From Hydrogenophaga sp. (GTDB taxonomy: Bacteria > Pseudomonadota > Gammaproteobacteria > Burkholderiales > Burkholderiaceae_C), in NCBI RefSeq assembly GCF_019635465.1, contig NZ_JAHBZK010000001.1, positions 186,001 to 250,000 of the forward strand: a stretch of DNA of 64,000 bases, in the 5' to 3' direction. The first letter of the stretch is position 1. The number at the start of each line of letters is the position of its first letter. The notes under the pieces were generated by a model, which had not been told where the DNA came from, made no database searches, and was given only the letters and a program-made list of their open reading frames with translations. This document shows positions 40,926 through 49,220 of the stretch, one piece after another. Both the position numbers and the translations under genes were made by a program.

Positions 40926-42803
40926 TCAGTACGTGTAGAACCGCCCCTTGGTCGTTCCCGTGCTGATCGGGGCGCTGGGCGCGTCGGCACCGACCACGGT
41001 GTATGTGTAGCCAATGGCATCCGAGTAGGCAATTGACCGCCCAAAGTTCTCGTTGGCGATGGGTGAGGGCGACTTCAACCGGGCCCACAGATCCCAGCCC
41101 GACGAAGACCGCCAGAACTGGTAAACCGCGCCCGCACCACCCACAGAACCACCGGCCTCGGCCGCAACCTGGTCCTTGCGTTGCACACCGGCGAATGCAC
41201 TGTTGTTTTCAGGGGCACCCACCCAGAGCTTGTCGTCCAGCGCGAGAAGGGTCTTGCCAAAGCGTTCCCGCGACGTGGGTTGTGTGGCATTCAGCATCGC
41301 CGAATACTGCCATCCCGATCCGCCGTAGGCCCACACATGCACCCGTCCCGCGCTCGTTGCGAGACCAATATCCGCCTCAGGTTCGCCAATGGCGAGCGTT
41401 TGGCCAGTGCGCGATAGGGACACCACCGATCCGAATGAGGAGGTCAGCGGCTTTGCGTTCGGTGAGGTGGAGGCCGCAACCACATTGCTGACCCATTGCC
41501 CCCCGAGATGGAAGACATTGACTGAGCCGCCATACGGCGCCTCAGGGAGCCGCGACGCACCCGGCGCTCCCACTGCCAGCCGATCTCCGAAGTAAGAGCC
41601 GCCCAATGCGTAGCCAAAGTAGGCACTCTCCGTTGGCCTGTCACTCTTGATGTAGCTGGCCCACTCAAAGGCGCCTGTGGCGGAATTGCGCACCAGGGTA
41701 TAGACGGCGCCGTAGTCTGCGTCCGCGGCGGCATCCCCGCCCACCGTGGCCAGGGCATCGGCCCTGAAGACACCTTGAGCCGGGCTGTCTTCAAAGGGTG
41801 CACCCACTGCAATCCCGGGCTCTCGCGTCGAAGGCGAACTCGGCGGGGTGTCGACGACAACCGCCAAAGACGTACCGAATTCGTCTCCCTGCCCCGCATT
41901 GGGCGCCGTAAACGTGGCCTTCCAAGTCCAGAGGTCGTTGTTGCCAAGCACATAGAGGGCCACCGCCCCGGCGTTCATTTTCTGGTCGGCGGTATTGACA
42001 CCGATGTCGAACCCCGGAACGCCAACGAACATGCCGGTGCCCCCCGTACCGAGCGATGCGAGGCGCAGGCTGCGTCCGAAATCGTCGCCATATCGCGCAC
42101 CGGGCAGCGTCAAGGTTTGCACCAGGCGCCAGCTGGATTCGCCCTTGGTTCGCGCCAGCGTCACCACAGCGCCCGCACCACCATTGGCCTCGGGAATCCC
42201 AATCGTCAATTTGGCCTCGCCCCTGAAGACGTAGGTTTCCATCGCCGACCCCACAGTGGATCGACCCGGCACGCCAGGGATCTCACCAACGACGACGGCA
42301 CTCTTCAATCCTTCGGCAGCGGCCCCCACCCCCAACAGTTCACACGTGGACAAGGACACGGTCGCATCGGCCGAGGCGCAGCCGTATACGTCGTACGTGC
42401 TGTGGACGGCGTTGGCCAGGTCGAGCTCCGTGCCAATGTCGAAGCGATCCCCTTGAATGCCGGTTTGAACGGGCCCGGGTTGGGGTGCGCCCGGCCCAGT
42501 GGGGCCATCCGGATCGACCGTGGTTCGGTAAAAGGTCACGCCGTCGACGGGTCCCCATTGCAATTGAGCGCCGCGACTGGGTGTCCCAACGAGCGCGGCG
42601 GAGAAGGTGGGTGCTGGTGCTGGTGCTGGTGCGGGCGCTGGTGCGGGCGCTGGCGCTGGTGCGGGCGCTGGTGCGGGCGCTGGAGCAGGTGCCGGCGCCG
42701 TGGACACCCGGGTCGTGTGGCTGCCACTGTCGTCCGAGCCGCCACCGCCGCACGCACTCAGCAGTGCCGCGCAAGTGAACAACAACCCGATGCTCCGATC
42801 CAT
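40926..42803 (-). CDS. FG-GAP-like repeat lipoprotein with Ala-Pro spacer
   Basis: A 625-residue outer-surface lipoprotein. The start at 42803 (MDRSIGLLFTC) is preferred over the ATG 6 bp upstream because GGAG is correctly spaced only for it. The lipobox is LLSAC followed by a Gly run, so Cys is lipidated. A (Ala-Pro) stretch of about 15 units forms a stalk. The rest has about seven repeats with the motif VGxPxxD or IGEPEADI (for example VGVPGFDIG, VGAPFEDS, VGAPGASR, VGAPENNS), as in FG-GAP/integrin-type beta-propellers. It is convergent with the reductase gene and its role is unknown. Confidence 0.82.
   Translation of the reverse strand: MDRSIGLLFTCAALLSACGGGGSDDSGSHTTRVSTAPAPAPAPAPAPAPAPAPAPAPAPAPAPAPTFSAALVGTPSRGAQLQWGPVDGVTFYRTTVDPDGPTGPGAPQPGPVQTGIQGDRFDIGTELDLANAVHSTYDVYGCASADATVSLSTCELLGVGAAAEGLKSAVVVGEIPGVPGRSTVGSAMETYVFRGEAKLTIGIPEANGGAGAVVTLARTKGESSWRLVQTLTLPGARYGDDFGRSLRLASLGTGGTGMFVGVPGFDIGVNTADQKMNAGAVALYVLGNNDLWTWKATFTAPNAGQGDEFGTSLAVVVDTPPSSPSTREPGIAVGAPFEDSPAQGVFRADALATVGGDAAADADYGAVYTLVRNSATGAFEWASYIKSDRPTESAYFGYALGGSYFGDRLAVGAPGASRLPEAPYGGSVNVFHLGGQWVSNVVAASTSPNAKPLTSSFGSVVSLSRTGQTLAIGEPEADIGLATSAGRVHVWAYGGSGWQYSAMLNATQPTSRERFGKTLLALDDKLWVGAPENNSAFAGVQRKDQVAAEAGGSVGGAGAVYQFWRSSSGWDLWARLKSPSPIANENFGRSIAYSDAIGYTYTVVGADAPSAPISTGTTKGRFYTY
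42611..42700 (-). repeat. Hexamer repeat encoding the Ala-Pro stalk
   Basis: Fifteen 6-bp units of the type GTGCTG, GTGCGG or GCGCTG (plus strand) encode Ala-Pro dipeptides. The units are similar enough to change number by slippage while keeping frame. Confidence 0.9.
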
Positions 42804-42954
42804 GCCCATATCTCCAAAGCCGACGCACATCGCGCCCAACGGAACAGTAAGCAGGCGCTGCAGCACCCACATCCCGCCATGGCCCTAGGCTGTCGGCTGG
42901 ACGGCTGAGGGACACTGGCTATGCTTCGCTTTCCAATTCGTCACGAGAGCACGC

Positions 42955-43419
42955 ATGCGCACTTCCACCGCAGCCCCCATGGCCCGCTACGCGGCGGCCC
43001 GTCGCGTGGGCGACCACCTGTACCTGAGTGGCATCGTGGCGGTGGACGCCGCCTCCGGCGGGGTGTTGCAGCGCTACGACGCCTTGCCATCCGCCGCGCG
43101 CGAGGCACTGCGTACCAAGGGTTACGACACCGGGCAGCTGTCGGTCGATGTGTTCGAGAGTCCGATCGTGGTGCAGAGCTGGGTGGTGCTCGAGCGCATC
43201 CGGCAGCTGGTCGAGGACCATGGCGGCGATCTCGCCAACGTCTGCCGGCTGGTGCAGTACTTCACCGACCTGCGCGATTACCCGGCCTACAACCGCGTGC
43301 GGGACCTCTTCTTTGCGGAGCCGGTGGTCAGCACGGTGGTGCAGGTCAGCGGCATGCTGCCGGGCGAAGGCGTGCGACTGGAGGTGGAAGCCACCGTCTG
43401 GCTGCCGCCCACCAGGTAG
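42955..43419 (+). CDS. RidA/YjgF/YER057c/UK114-family protein
   Basis: A 154-residue protein with the RidA/chorismate-mutase-like fold. Family features include LYLSGIVAVDAASG near residue 22-35, an Arg in ALRTKGYDTG, the VCRLVQYFTDLRDYPAYNRV segment and VVQVSGMLPGEGVRLEVEATV at the end. RidA proteins hydrolyse reactive enamine/imine intermediates, and relatives such as RutC act in pyrimidine breakdown. The Arg105-equivalent catalytic residue is not clearly present, so it may be a RidA-like subfamily. It lies 35 bp before the transporter's sigma54 promoter. Confidence 0.85.
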   Translation: MRTSTAAPMARYAAARRVGDHLYLSGIVAVDAASGGVLQRYDALPSAAREALRTKGYDTGQLSVDVFESPIVVQSWVVLERIRQLVEDHGGDLANVCRLVQYFTDLRDYPAYNRVRDLFFAEPVVSTVVQVSGMLPGEGVRLEVEATVWLPPTR

Positions 43420-43442
43420 GGCAACGCCACGCGCCCGCACAT

Positions 43443-43458
43443 TGGCATGGAGTTTGCG
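43443..43458 (+). promoter_or_regulatory. Sigma54 promoter of the ABC transporter operon
   Basis: TGGCATGGAGTTTGCG matches TGGCAYG-N4-TTGCR with the GG-N10-GC spacing and is followed by AACC. Core and flank are the same as at 36725-36740 except the four spacer bases. Predicted transcription start near 43470; the SBP start is at 43502. Confidence 0.85.
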
Positions 43459-43501
43459 AACCGATTCCCGGCTGACCCCCTACCCCCCCGAAGGAGATGA
43501 C

Positions 43502-44482
43502 ATGGCTTCGATCCGGACCCGCAGTGCATTGACCCTGGCCGCGCTCGCCTTGTGCAGCGGGGCCTTCGCCCAGGAAAAGTTCACCTACGTCACCAACTGG
43601 TACGCCCAGGCCGAGCACGGCGGCTTCTACCAGGCGATGGCCGACGGCAGCTACAAGGCCGCCGGGCTGGACGTGACCATCCGCATGGGCGGGCCGCAGG
43701 TCAACATCATGCAGATCATGGCCGCCGGCCAGGCCGAGTGCGTGATGGGCTACGACGTGCAGACCATGAGCGTGCGGGCGCAAGGCATCAACGCCGTGAC
43801 GGTGGCCGCCTCCTTCCAGAAGGACCCGCAGGTGCTGGTGGCGCACCCCGACGTGAAGAAGATCGAGGACATCAAGACCAAGACCATCCTGGTCTCCAGT
43901 GCCGGCACCACCACCTACTGGCCCTGGCTGCGCAGCAAGTACGGCCTCAGCGACAGCCAGATGAAGCCCTACACCTTCAACATCCAGCCCTTCATCGCCG
44001 ACAAGAACATGGTGCAGCAGGGCTACCTGTCGTCCGAGCCCTTCGCGATCGAGAAGGAAGGCGGCTTCAAGCCCAGCGTCTTCCTGTTGTCCGACCACGG
44101 GTGGCCCCCCTACTCGACCACCATCGTCTGCATGGAAAAAACGGTCAAGGAGCGCCCGCAGGCGCTGGCCAAGTTCGTCAAGGCCTCGATGGAGGGCTGG
44201 AAGAAATATCTCACGGGTGATCCCTCGGCCGCCAACGCGCTGATCAAGAAGGACAACCCGAACATGACGGACGACAAGATTGCGCATGGCATTGCGCAAC
44301 TCAAGGCCACCGGCATGGTGTTTGGCGGCGACGCAGCCACCATGGGCGTGGGCATCATCACCGACGCCCGCATGAAGGCCACCTTCGACATGCTGGTGGC
44401 CAACAAGCTGATCGACCCCAAGGTGGACTACAAGGCCACCTACACCGACCAGTTCGTCAAGGACTTGAAGATCCTGCCCTGA
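43502..44482 (+). CDS. ABC transporter substrate-binding protein (NMT1/ThiY-like)
   Basis: A 326-residue exported binding protein with AAGGAG 5 bp before the ATG at 43502. The signal peptide ends near residue 23 (ALCSGAFA). The mature protein follows the NMT1/ThiY/SsuA class: FTYVTNWYAQAEHGGFYQAM at the first lobe, VNIMQIMAAGQAECVMGYD, and VQQGYLSSEPFAIEKEGG at the hinge. ThiY binds a pyrimidine, SsuA sulfonates; the ligand here is open, though aromatic residues (Trp, Tyr) line the expected pocket. First gene of a three-gene transporter operon. Confidence 0.9.
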   Translation: MASIRTRSALTLAALALCSGAFAQEKFTYVTNWYAQAEHGGFYQAMADGSYKAAGLDVTIRMGGPQVNIMQIMAAGQAECVMGYDVQTMSVRAQGINAVTVAASFQKDPQVLVAHPDVKKIEDIKTKTILVSSAGTTTYWPWLRSKYGLSDSQMKPYTFNIQPFIADKNMVQQGYLSSEPFAIEKEGGFKPSVFLLSDHGWPPYSTTIVCMEKTVKERPQALAKFVKASMEGWKKYLTGDPSAANALIKKDNPNMTDDKIAHGIAQLKATGMVFGGDAATMGVGIITDARMKATFDMLVANKLIDPKVDYKATYTDQFVKDLKILP

Positions 44483-44499
44483 GTGACGGGCGACGCGGC

Positions 44500-45288
44500 A
44501 TGAGCGAACTCCCCCCTGCGATCGAAGTCCTGTCGGCCGAGCAGACCTACCCCAACGGCACGCGCGCCTTGCTGCCGGTGGATCTGCAGGTCGCGCAGGG
44601 CGAGTTCGTCACGCTGCTGGGGCCTTCGGGCTGCGGCAAGAGCACGCTGCTCAAGATGGTCGCGGGCATGCTGGACCCCACCGAGGGTCGCATCCTGCTC
44701 TGGCGCAAGCCGGTGCGCGATTTCGAGGCCGGCGGACGGCGCCTGTCGTTCGTGTTCCAGGAGGCCACGCTGATGCCCTGGGCCAATGTGCAGACCAACG
44801 TGCGACTGCCGCTGGATCTGGCCGGGCAGGCCCGAGGCGCCAGCGACGCGCGCGTGAACGATGCGCTGGCCCTGGTGGGACTGGAATCGTTTGCCACCCA
44901 CCGGCCACGCGAGCTCTCCGGCGGCATGCAGATGCGGGTGTCGATCGCGCGCGGCCTGGTGACGCAGCCGCACCTGTTGTTGATGGACGAACCCTTCGGC
45001 GCGCTCGATGAAATCACGCGCAACCGCCTGGACGACGACCTGCTGCGCCTGTGGCAGCAGCAACAGCTCACCGTCGTCTTCGTCACCCACTCGATCGCCG
45101 AGGCGGTGTACCTGTCGCAGCGCGTGGTGGTGATGGCGGCGCGCCCCGGCCGGGTGATCGAGCAGGTCGCCATTGACGAGCCCTACCCGCGCGGCCCCGA
45201 CTTCCGGGTCAGCCAGCGCTTTGCCGAGCACGCACGGCGCCTGCAGGACAGCTTGCTGCGCGCCAGCGGCGAAGCCAGCTATTCCTGA
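44500..45288 (+). CDS. ABC transporter ATP-binding protein (SsuB/TauB-like)
   Basis: A 262-residue ATPase for the importer. Walker A GPSGCGKST is near residue 41-49, the Q-loop is VFQEATLMPW, the signature LSGGMQMRVSIAR, Walker B LLLMDEPFGALDE, and the H-loop FVTHSIAEA. It belongs to the nitrate/sulfonate/pyrimidine-type importer subfamily that pairs with NMT1-like binding proteins. It lies 17 bp after the SBP gene and 8 bp before the permease. Confidence 0.94.
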   Translation: MSELPPAIEVLSAEQTYPNGTRALLPVDLQVAQGEFVTLLGPSGCGKSTLLKMVAGMLDPTEGRILLWRKPVRDFEAGGRRLSFVFQEATLMPWANVQTNVRLPLDLAGQARGASDARVNDALALVGLESFATHRPRELSGGMQMRVSIARGLVTQPHLLLMDEPFGALDEITRNRLDDDLLRLWQQQQLTVVFVTHSIAEAVYLSQRVVVMAARPGRVIEQVAIDEPYPRGPDFRVSQRFAEHARRLQDSLLRASGEASYS

Positions 45289-45296
45289 GGCAAACC

Positions 45297-46160
45297 ATGG
45301 AAGTGTCTGCCCTGCCCGCCGCCGTGGTCGACCCACCAGCAGACGCCGCACCGACTGCTGCCACGCGCCCGTGGGTGCAACGGCGCGAGCTGATGCGCTA
45401 TCTGGCCCCGGTGCTGGTGGCCTTGCTGCTGCTGGTCATCTGGCAGACCTGGGTCGTGGTGGCCGAGATCCCCCCCTTCTTGGTGCCCTCGCCATGGTTG
45501 ATCGCGCAGACCCTGGTCAAGGACTGGGGCCTGCTGGTGGGCGCCCTGGGCGTCACGCTGTGGATCACCCTGCTGGCCTTTGTCGCCTCGGCCGTGCTGG
45601 GCACGCTGATCGCGTTCGTGTTCGTGCAGAGCCGCTGGATCGAGACCGCCTTCTTTCCCTACGCGGTGCTGTTGCAGGTAACCCCCATCGTGGCCATTGC
45701 CCCGCTGATCATCATCTGGGTCAAGGACACCACGCTGTCGCTGGTGATCTGCGCCACCATCGTCGCGCTGTTTCCGGTGATCTCGAACACCACGCTGGGC
45801 CTTCGCAGCGTCAACCCGGGCCTGGCGGCCTTCTTCAAGCTGCACCATGCGTCGCGCTGGGCGGTGTTATGGCGCCTGCGCATACCCAGCGCGCTGCCCT
45901 ACTTCTTCGGTGGCCTGCGCATCTCGGCCGGGCTGGCGCTGATCGGTGCGGTGGTGGCCGAGTTCGTGGCCGGCACCGGTGGCACGGGCACTGGGCTGGC
46001 CTACCAGATCCTGCAGTCGGGCTATCAGCTCAACATCCCGCGCATGTTCGCGGCGCTGGTGCTGATCTCGGTCACGGGCGTGGCCCTCTATCTGCTGCTG
46101 GCCGCGGTCAATCGCTGGGCCCTGGCCGGCTGGCACGACAGCGAGGTCGGGCCGCACTGA
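45297..46160 (+). CDS. ABC transporter permease (SsuC/TauC-like)
   Basis: A 287-residue inner-membrane subunit with about six helices (near 37-58, 80-108, 117-140, 142-165, 205-235 and 250-272). The EAA-loop contact site for the ATPase is around LRIPSALPYFFGGLRISAGLALIG, in which the canonical EAA-G is degenerate but the Gly and Pro are retained. The N-terminal 30 residues are Pro/Ala-rich and cytoplasmic. It completes the transporter operon; the next gene is convergent. Confidence 0.92.
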   Translation: MEVSALPAAVVDPPADAAPTAATRPWVQRRELMRYLAPVLVALLLLVIWQTWVVVAEIPPFLVPSPWLIAQTLVKDWGLLVGALGVTLWITLLAFVASAVLGTLIAFVFVQSRWIETAFFPYAVLLQVTPIVAIAPLIIIWVKDTTLSLVICATIVALFPVISNTTLGLRSVNPGLAAFFKLHHASRWAVLWRLRIPSALPYFFGGLRISAGLALIGAVVAEFVAGTGGTGTGLAYQILQSGYQLNIPRMFAALVLISVTGVALYLLLAAVNRWALAGWHDSEVGPH

Positions 46161-46190
46161 GCCAGGCGCGCGCCTCGACGGTGGCGCCGC

Positions 46191-46901
46191 TCACAACAAG
46201 GCCTGCACCGGGTCGTCGCCCACCACCGGCGCGGCCTGCGCGAGCGCCAGCCACACATGGTGAGGCAGTGCGGGCACGGCGCGCCGGGGCGCGTCGCGCG
46301 CCACCTGCCAGCCTTCTGCGGTGTCGAGCATGACACCGCATTCAGCGGGCACATCGTCCGCGCCACCAATGGCCCGACCGCGCGCATCGCGGCCCAGCAC
46401 GTACCAGAGTGCGCCCGACATGGCCAGGTAAGCGGCCCGCTTGGCCTCCTGGCGCAGGTCGGCCAGCAGGTCGGCGCGGCTGACCTTGATCTCGTGCACC
46501 ACAGGCTCGAGCCAGTCGGGGCGCGAGCTGCGGCGGATGGAGAACACGTCCGGGTTGGCGAGCACCCAGTGGTTGGCGCCATCGGCTTGCACCAGCGGCG
46601 CCCGCAAGGACAAGCCACACCAGGCCAGGCGCCCCTGCTGCAGCTGGGCCTGGGCCACGCGCGCGACCAGCGCCTCGTGCGCGTCGCGCCGCGTCCGGTG
46701 GGACCGCTGCGCGCGCGCCAGCACGGCAATGCCGGCATCGGTAACCCGCAGTTGCTCGCGGCCCTCGGCGTCGAACACGCGCTCGAGCAATGCCGCTGCC
46801 AGCAGGTCGACTTCGATCGGGTCGTGGCACGGCCAGCCCGACGAACGCAAGGTGTCGCGCAATCGCTGGTGGTGGCGTCGGGTCAGCGGTAGCTCGTCCA
46901 T
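46191..46901 (-). CDS. Uncharacterised PD-(D/E)XK-like protein (MmcB-like)
   Basis: A 236-residue protein I cannot assign to a named family with certainty. The central part has the nuclease-like pattern Asp118 in NPDVFSIRR, then Glu137-Ile-Lys139 in HEIKVSRADLLADL, which resembles MmcB-type DNA-repair proteins. An N-terminal helical part (about 1-80) is arginine-rich (RRHHQRLR, RSHRTRRD) and may bind DNA. It is divergent from the XPD-like helicase with only 9 bp between the annotated starts, so the promoters must lie inside the genes or the true starts are further in. Nuclease activity is inferred. Confidence 0.6.
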   Translation of the reverse strand: MDELPLTRRHHQRLRDTLRSSGWPCHDPIEVDLLAAALLERVFDAEGREQLRVTDAGIAVLARAQRSHRTRRDAHEALVARVAQAQLQQGRLAWCGLSLRAPLVQADGANHWVLANPDVFSIRRSSRPDWLEPVVHEIKVSRADLLADLRQEAKRAAYLAMSGALWYVLGRDARGRAIGGADDVPAECGVMLDTAEGWQVARDAPRRAVPALPHHVWLALAQAAPVVGDDPVQALL

Positions 46902-46910
46902 GGGGCCCGT

Positions 46911-49220
46911 ATGATGCCCCGCGCTGTGAGTTCCGAAGCCGCTTCCGTCGACGCCGATGCCCTGCCCCGCGTGGGTGTTCGCACCCTGTGCGCATTTGCC
47001 GCGCGCCGCGGCGACCTGGACCACCGCTTCACGCCCGCGCCCAGTGCGCAGGCCGGCATCGAGGGCCACGGTGCCGTCACCGCCCGTCGTCCCTCGGGCT
47101 ATCAGCGCGAGCGCAGCCTGGGCGCCGCCTGCGGCGGCCTGTGGCTGCAGGGCCGCGCCGACGGTGTCGATGTGGACGCCCGGCGCGTGGAAGAGATCAA
47201 GACCCACCGCGGCGACCCCGCGCTCATTCCCGACAACCAGCGCTCGCTGCACTGGGCGCAGGCCAAGGTCTACGGCTGGTTGCTGTGCGAAGCCGAGCAG
47301 TGGTCGCAGATCGACGTGGCGCTGGTGTATTTCGATATCGACAGCGGTCGCGAAACGGTGCTGTCCGAAACCCACAGCCGCGAGGCGCTGGCGGCCCACG
47401 CGCTGGCGCTGAGTGGCCGCTACCTGGACTGGGCCCTGCAGGAGCGTGCCCACAGGCGCGCTCGCAATGCGGCGCTGCAGGCGCTGCCCTTTCCGTTTGA
47501 CCACTATCGCCAAGGCCAGCGCGAGCTCACCGAGGCGGTGTTTCGCTCGCAGCGGGCGGGTCGCCACCTGTTGGCGCAAGCGCCCACCGGCATCGGCAAG
47601 ACGGCCGCCACCCTGTTCGGCGCCTTGCGCGCGATGCCGGTGGTCAACAGCGACCAACTGCTGGTGCTCACCCCCAAGGGCACCACCCGCACGATCGCGC
47701 TCGACGGCCTCAAGCGCCTGAACGCGCAACCGCTACGGGTGCTGGAGCGCCTGTCGCGCGACAAAAGCTGCGAGCACCCCGACCTCGCCTGCCATGGCGA
47801 GTCCTGTCCGCTGGCACGCGGCTTCTACGACCGGCTCGCCGATGCGCGCGCCGCCGCGGTACGGATCGGCTGGCTCGACCAGCACGCCGTGCGCGTTGTG
47901 GCACGCGAACACGCCATCTGCCCCTATTACCTGACGCAGGAGCTGCAGCGCTGGGCCGACGTGGTGGTGGGCGATGTGAACCACTGGTTCGACCTCAGTG
48001 CCCAGGCCTGGGCGATGGCGCGCAGCGAAGGGTGGCGGGTGCAACTGCTGCTGGACGAAGCGCACAACCTGGCCGAGCGCGCGCGCCAGATGCACAGCGC
48101 CGAGCTCGACCCCCTGCGATTTGCGGCCTGGCGGGCGCAAGCCCCGCGCAGCCTGGCCGGCAGCATGAATGCCGTGCACCGCGCATGGGGAACGCTGGCC
48201 AGCGACTGGGCTGGCGGCACCACCATCGACGACGAACTGCCCGGCGCGTTCGTGCACACGCTGCGCCAGCACCTGAGCCGCCTCACCGACTTCATGGCGC
48301 AACACCCGCAGGCCGCAGCGCCCCTGCAACCATGGTTGTTCGAGGCCCTGCAGTTCCTTCGCGTCGCCGACCAGTTCGGCGATCACAGCGTATTCGAGCG
48401 CAGTGCCGGCACCGCCCCACGCCGCGGTCGGCCACGGCCACGTCTGGCCTTGCGCTGCCTGTTGCCCGCCGAGCTGCTGCGCCCGCGCTGGGAGGCCGCG
48501 CACGCGGCCACGCTGTTCTCGGCCACGCTCACACCCATGGACCACACCCAGCGCCTGCTGGGTTTGGGCGAAGCGACCGCCCAGCTGGACGTGGCCTCCC
48601 CATTCGAACCATCGCAACTACAGGTGTTCATCGCCAAGGGCCTGTCCACGCGCTGGGCCGACCGCGCGCGCACCCTGCCCGACCTGGTGGCGGCCCTGCA
48701 AGCACACGTGCGTGGCACACCCGGCAACCACCTCGCGTTCTTCAGCAGCTTCGACTACCTGGACCAGGCCATGAACGCCTTCGTGGCCGCAGCGCCCGAC
48801 GTCACCGTCTGGGCGCAATCGCGCAGCATGAGCGAGTCCGCACGCGAGGCCTTTCTGGCCCGGTTCGAAAGCGGTGGCACGGGCCTGGGCTTCGCGGTAT
48901 TGGGCGGTGTGTTCGCTGAAGGCATCGACCTGCCGGGTGATCGCCTGGTGGGCGTCAGCGTGGCCACGCTGGGCCTGCCACCGCCCGAGCCGCTGAGCGA
49001 GGCCTTGCGCGAAAAGCTGCAGCGCGCGGGTGGCAACGGCTGGAACGATACCTACCTGTACCCCGGCCTGCACAAGGTGGTGCAGGCGGCAGGACGCCTC
49101 ATCCGCACCCCGCAGGACCGTGGCAGCGTGCTGCTGCTGGATGCGCGCTTTGACGAGCCGGGCGTGCGGGCGCTGTTGCCCGCGTGGTGGCCCGCTGCCC
49201 GCTCAGCCGTCGATCTCTGA
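46911..49220 (+). CDS. XPD/DinG-type helicase with N-terminal PD-(D/E)XK-like domain
   Basis: A 769-residue superfamily 2 helicase, possibly starting later (a GTG at 46926). The N-terminal part (about 20-150) holds Asp84 (GRADGVDVD) and Glu95-Ile-Lys97 (VEEIKTHRG), the Cas4/PD-(D/E)XK pattern. The helicase core starts with Walker A APTGIGKT (Lys at residue 230). Cysteines in CEHPDLACHGESC and AICPYY could bind the Fe-S cluster of XPD/DinG. Then DEAH near 382 (LLLDEAHNL), SATLTP, and the late QAAGRLIR. It fits a DNA-repair helicase-nuclease; the 3' end overlaps the convergent CNNM gene by 18 bp. Confidence 0.85.
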   Translation: MMPRAVSSEAASVDADALPRVGVRTLCAFAARRGDLDHRFTPAPSAQAGIEGHGAVTARRPSGYQRERSLGAACGGLWLQGRADGVDVDARRVEEIKTHRGDPALIPDNQRSLHWAQAKVYGWLLCEAEQWSQIDVALVYFDIDSGRETVLSETHSREALAAHALALSGRYLDWALQERAHRRARNAALQALPFPFDHYRQGQRELTEAVFRSQRAGRHLLAQAPTGIGKTAATLFGALRAMPVVNSDQLLVLTPKGTTRTIALDGLKRLNAQPLRVLERLSRDKSCEHPDLACHGESCPLARGFYDRLADARAAAVRIGWLDQHAVRVVAREHAICPYYLTQELQRWADVVVGDVNHWFDLSAQAWAMARSEGWRVQLLLDEAHNLAERARQMHSAELDPLRFAAWRAQAPRSLAGSMNAVHRAWGTLASDWAGGTTIDDELPGAFVHTLRQHLSRLTDFMAQHPQAAAPLQPWLFEALQFLRVADQFGDHSVFERSAGTAPRRGRPRPRLALRCLLPAELLRPRWEAAHAATLFSATLTPMDHTQRLLGLGEATAQLDVASPFEPSQLQVFIAKGLSTRWADRARTLPDLVAALQAHVRGTPGNHLAFFSSFDYLDQAMNAFVAAAPDVTVWAQSRSMSESAREAFLARFESGGTGLGFAVLGGVFAEGIDLPGDRLVGVSVATLGLPPPEPLSEALREKLQRAGGNGWNDTYLYPGLHKVVQAAGRLIRTPQDRGSVLLLDARFDEPGVRALLPAWWPAARSAVDL

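Noticed and set aside
42915-42930. Possible sigma54 promoter before the RidA gene (TGGCTATGCTTCGC)
   Set aside because: GG and GC are 9 bp apart, not 10, and the -12 element is poor.
43420-43501. TPP riboswitch before the ThiY-like binding protein
   Set aside because: The leader after the sigma54 start is only about 30 nt and has no thi-box motif, so regulation by thiamine is not supported.
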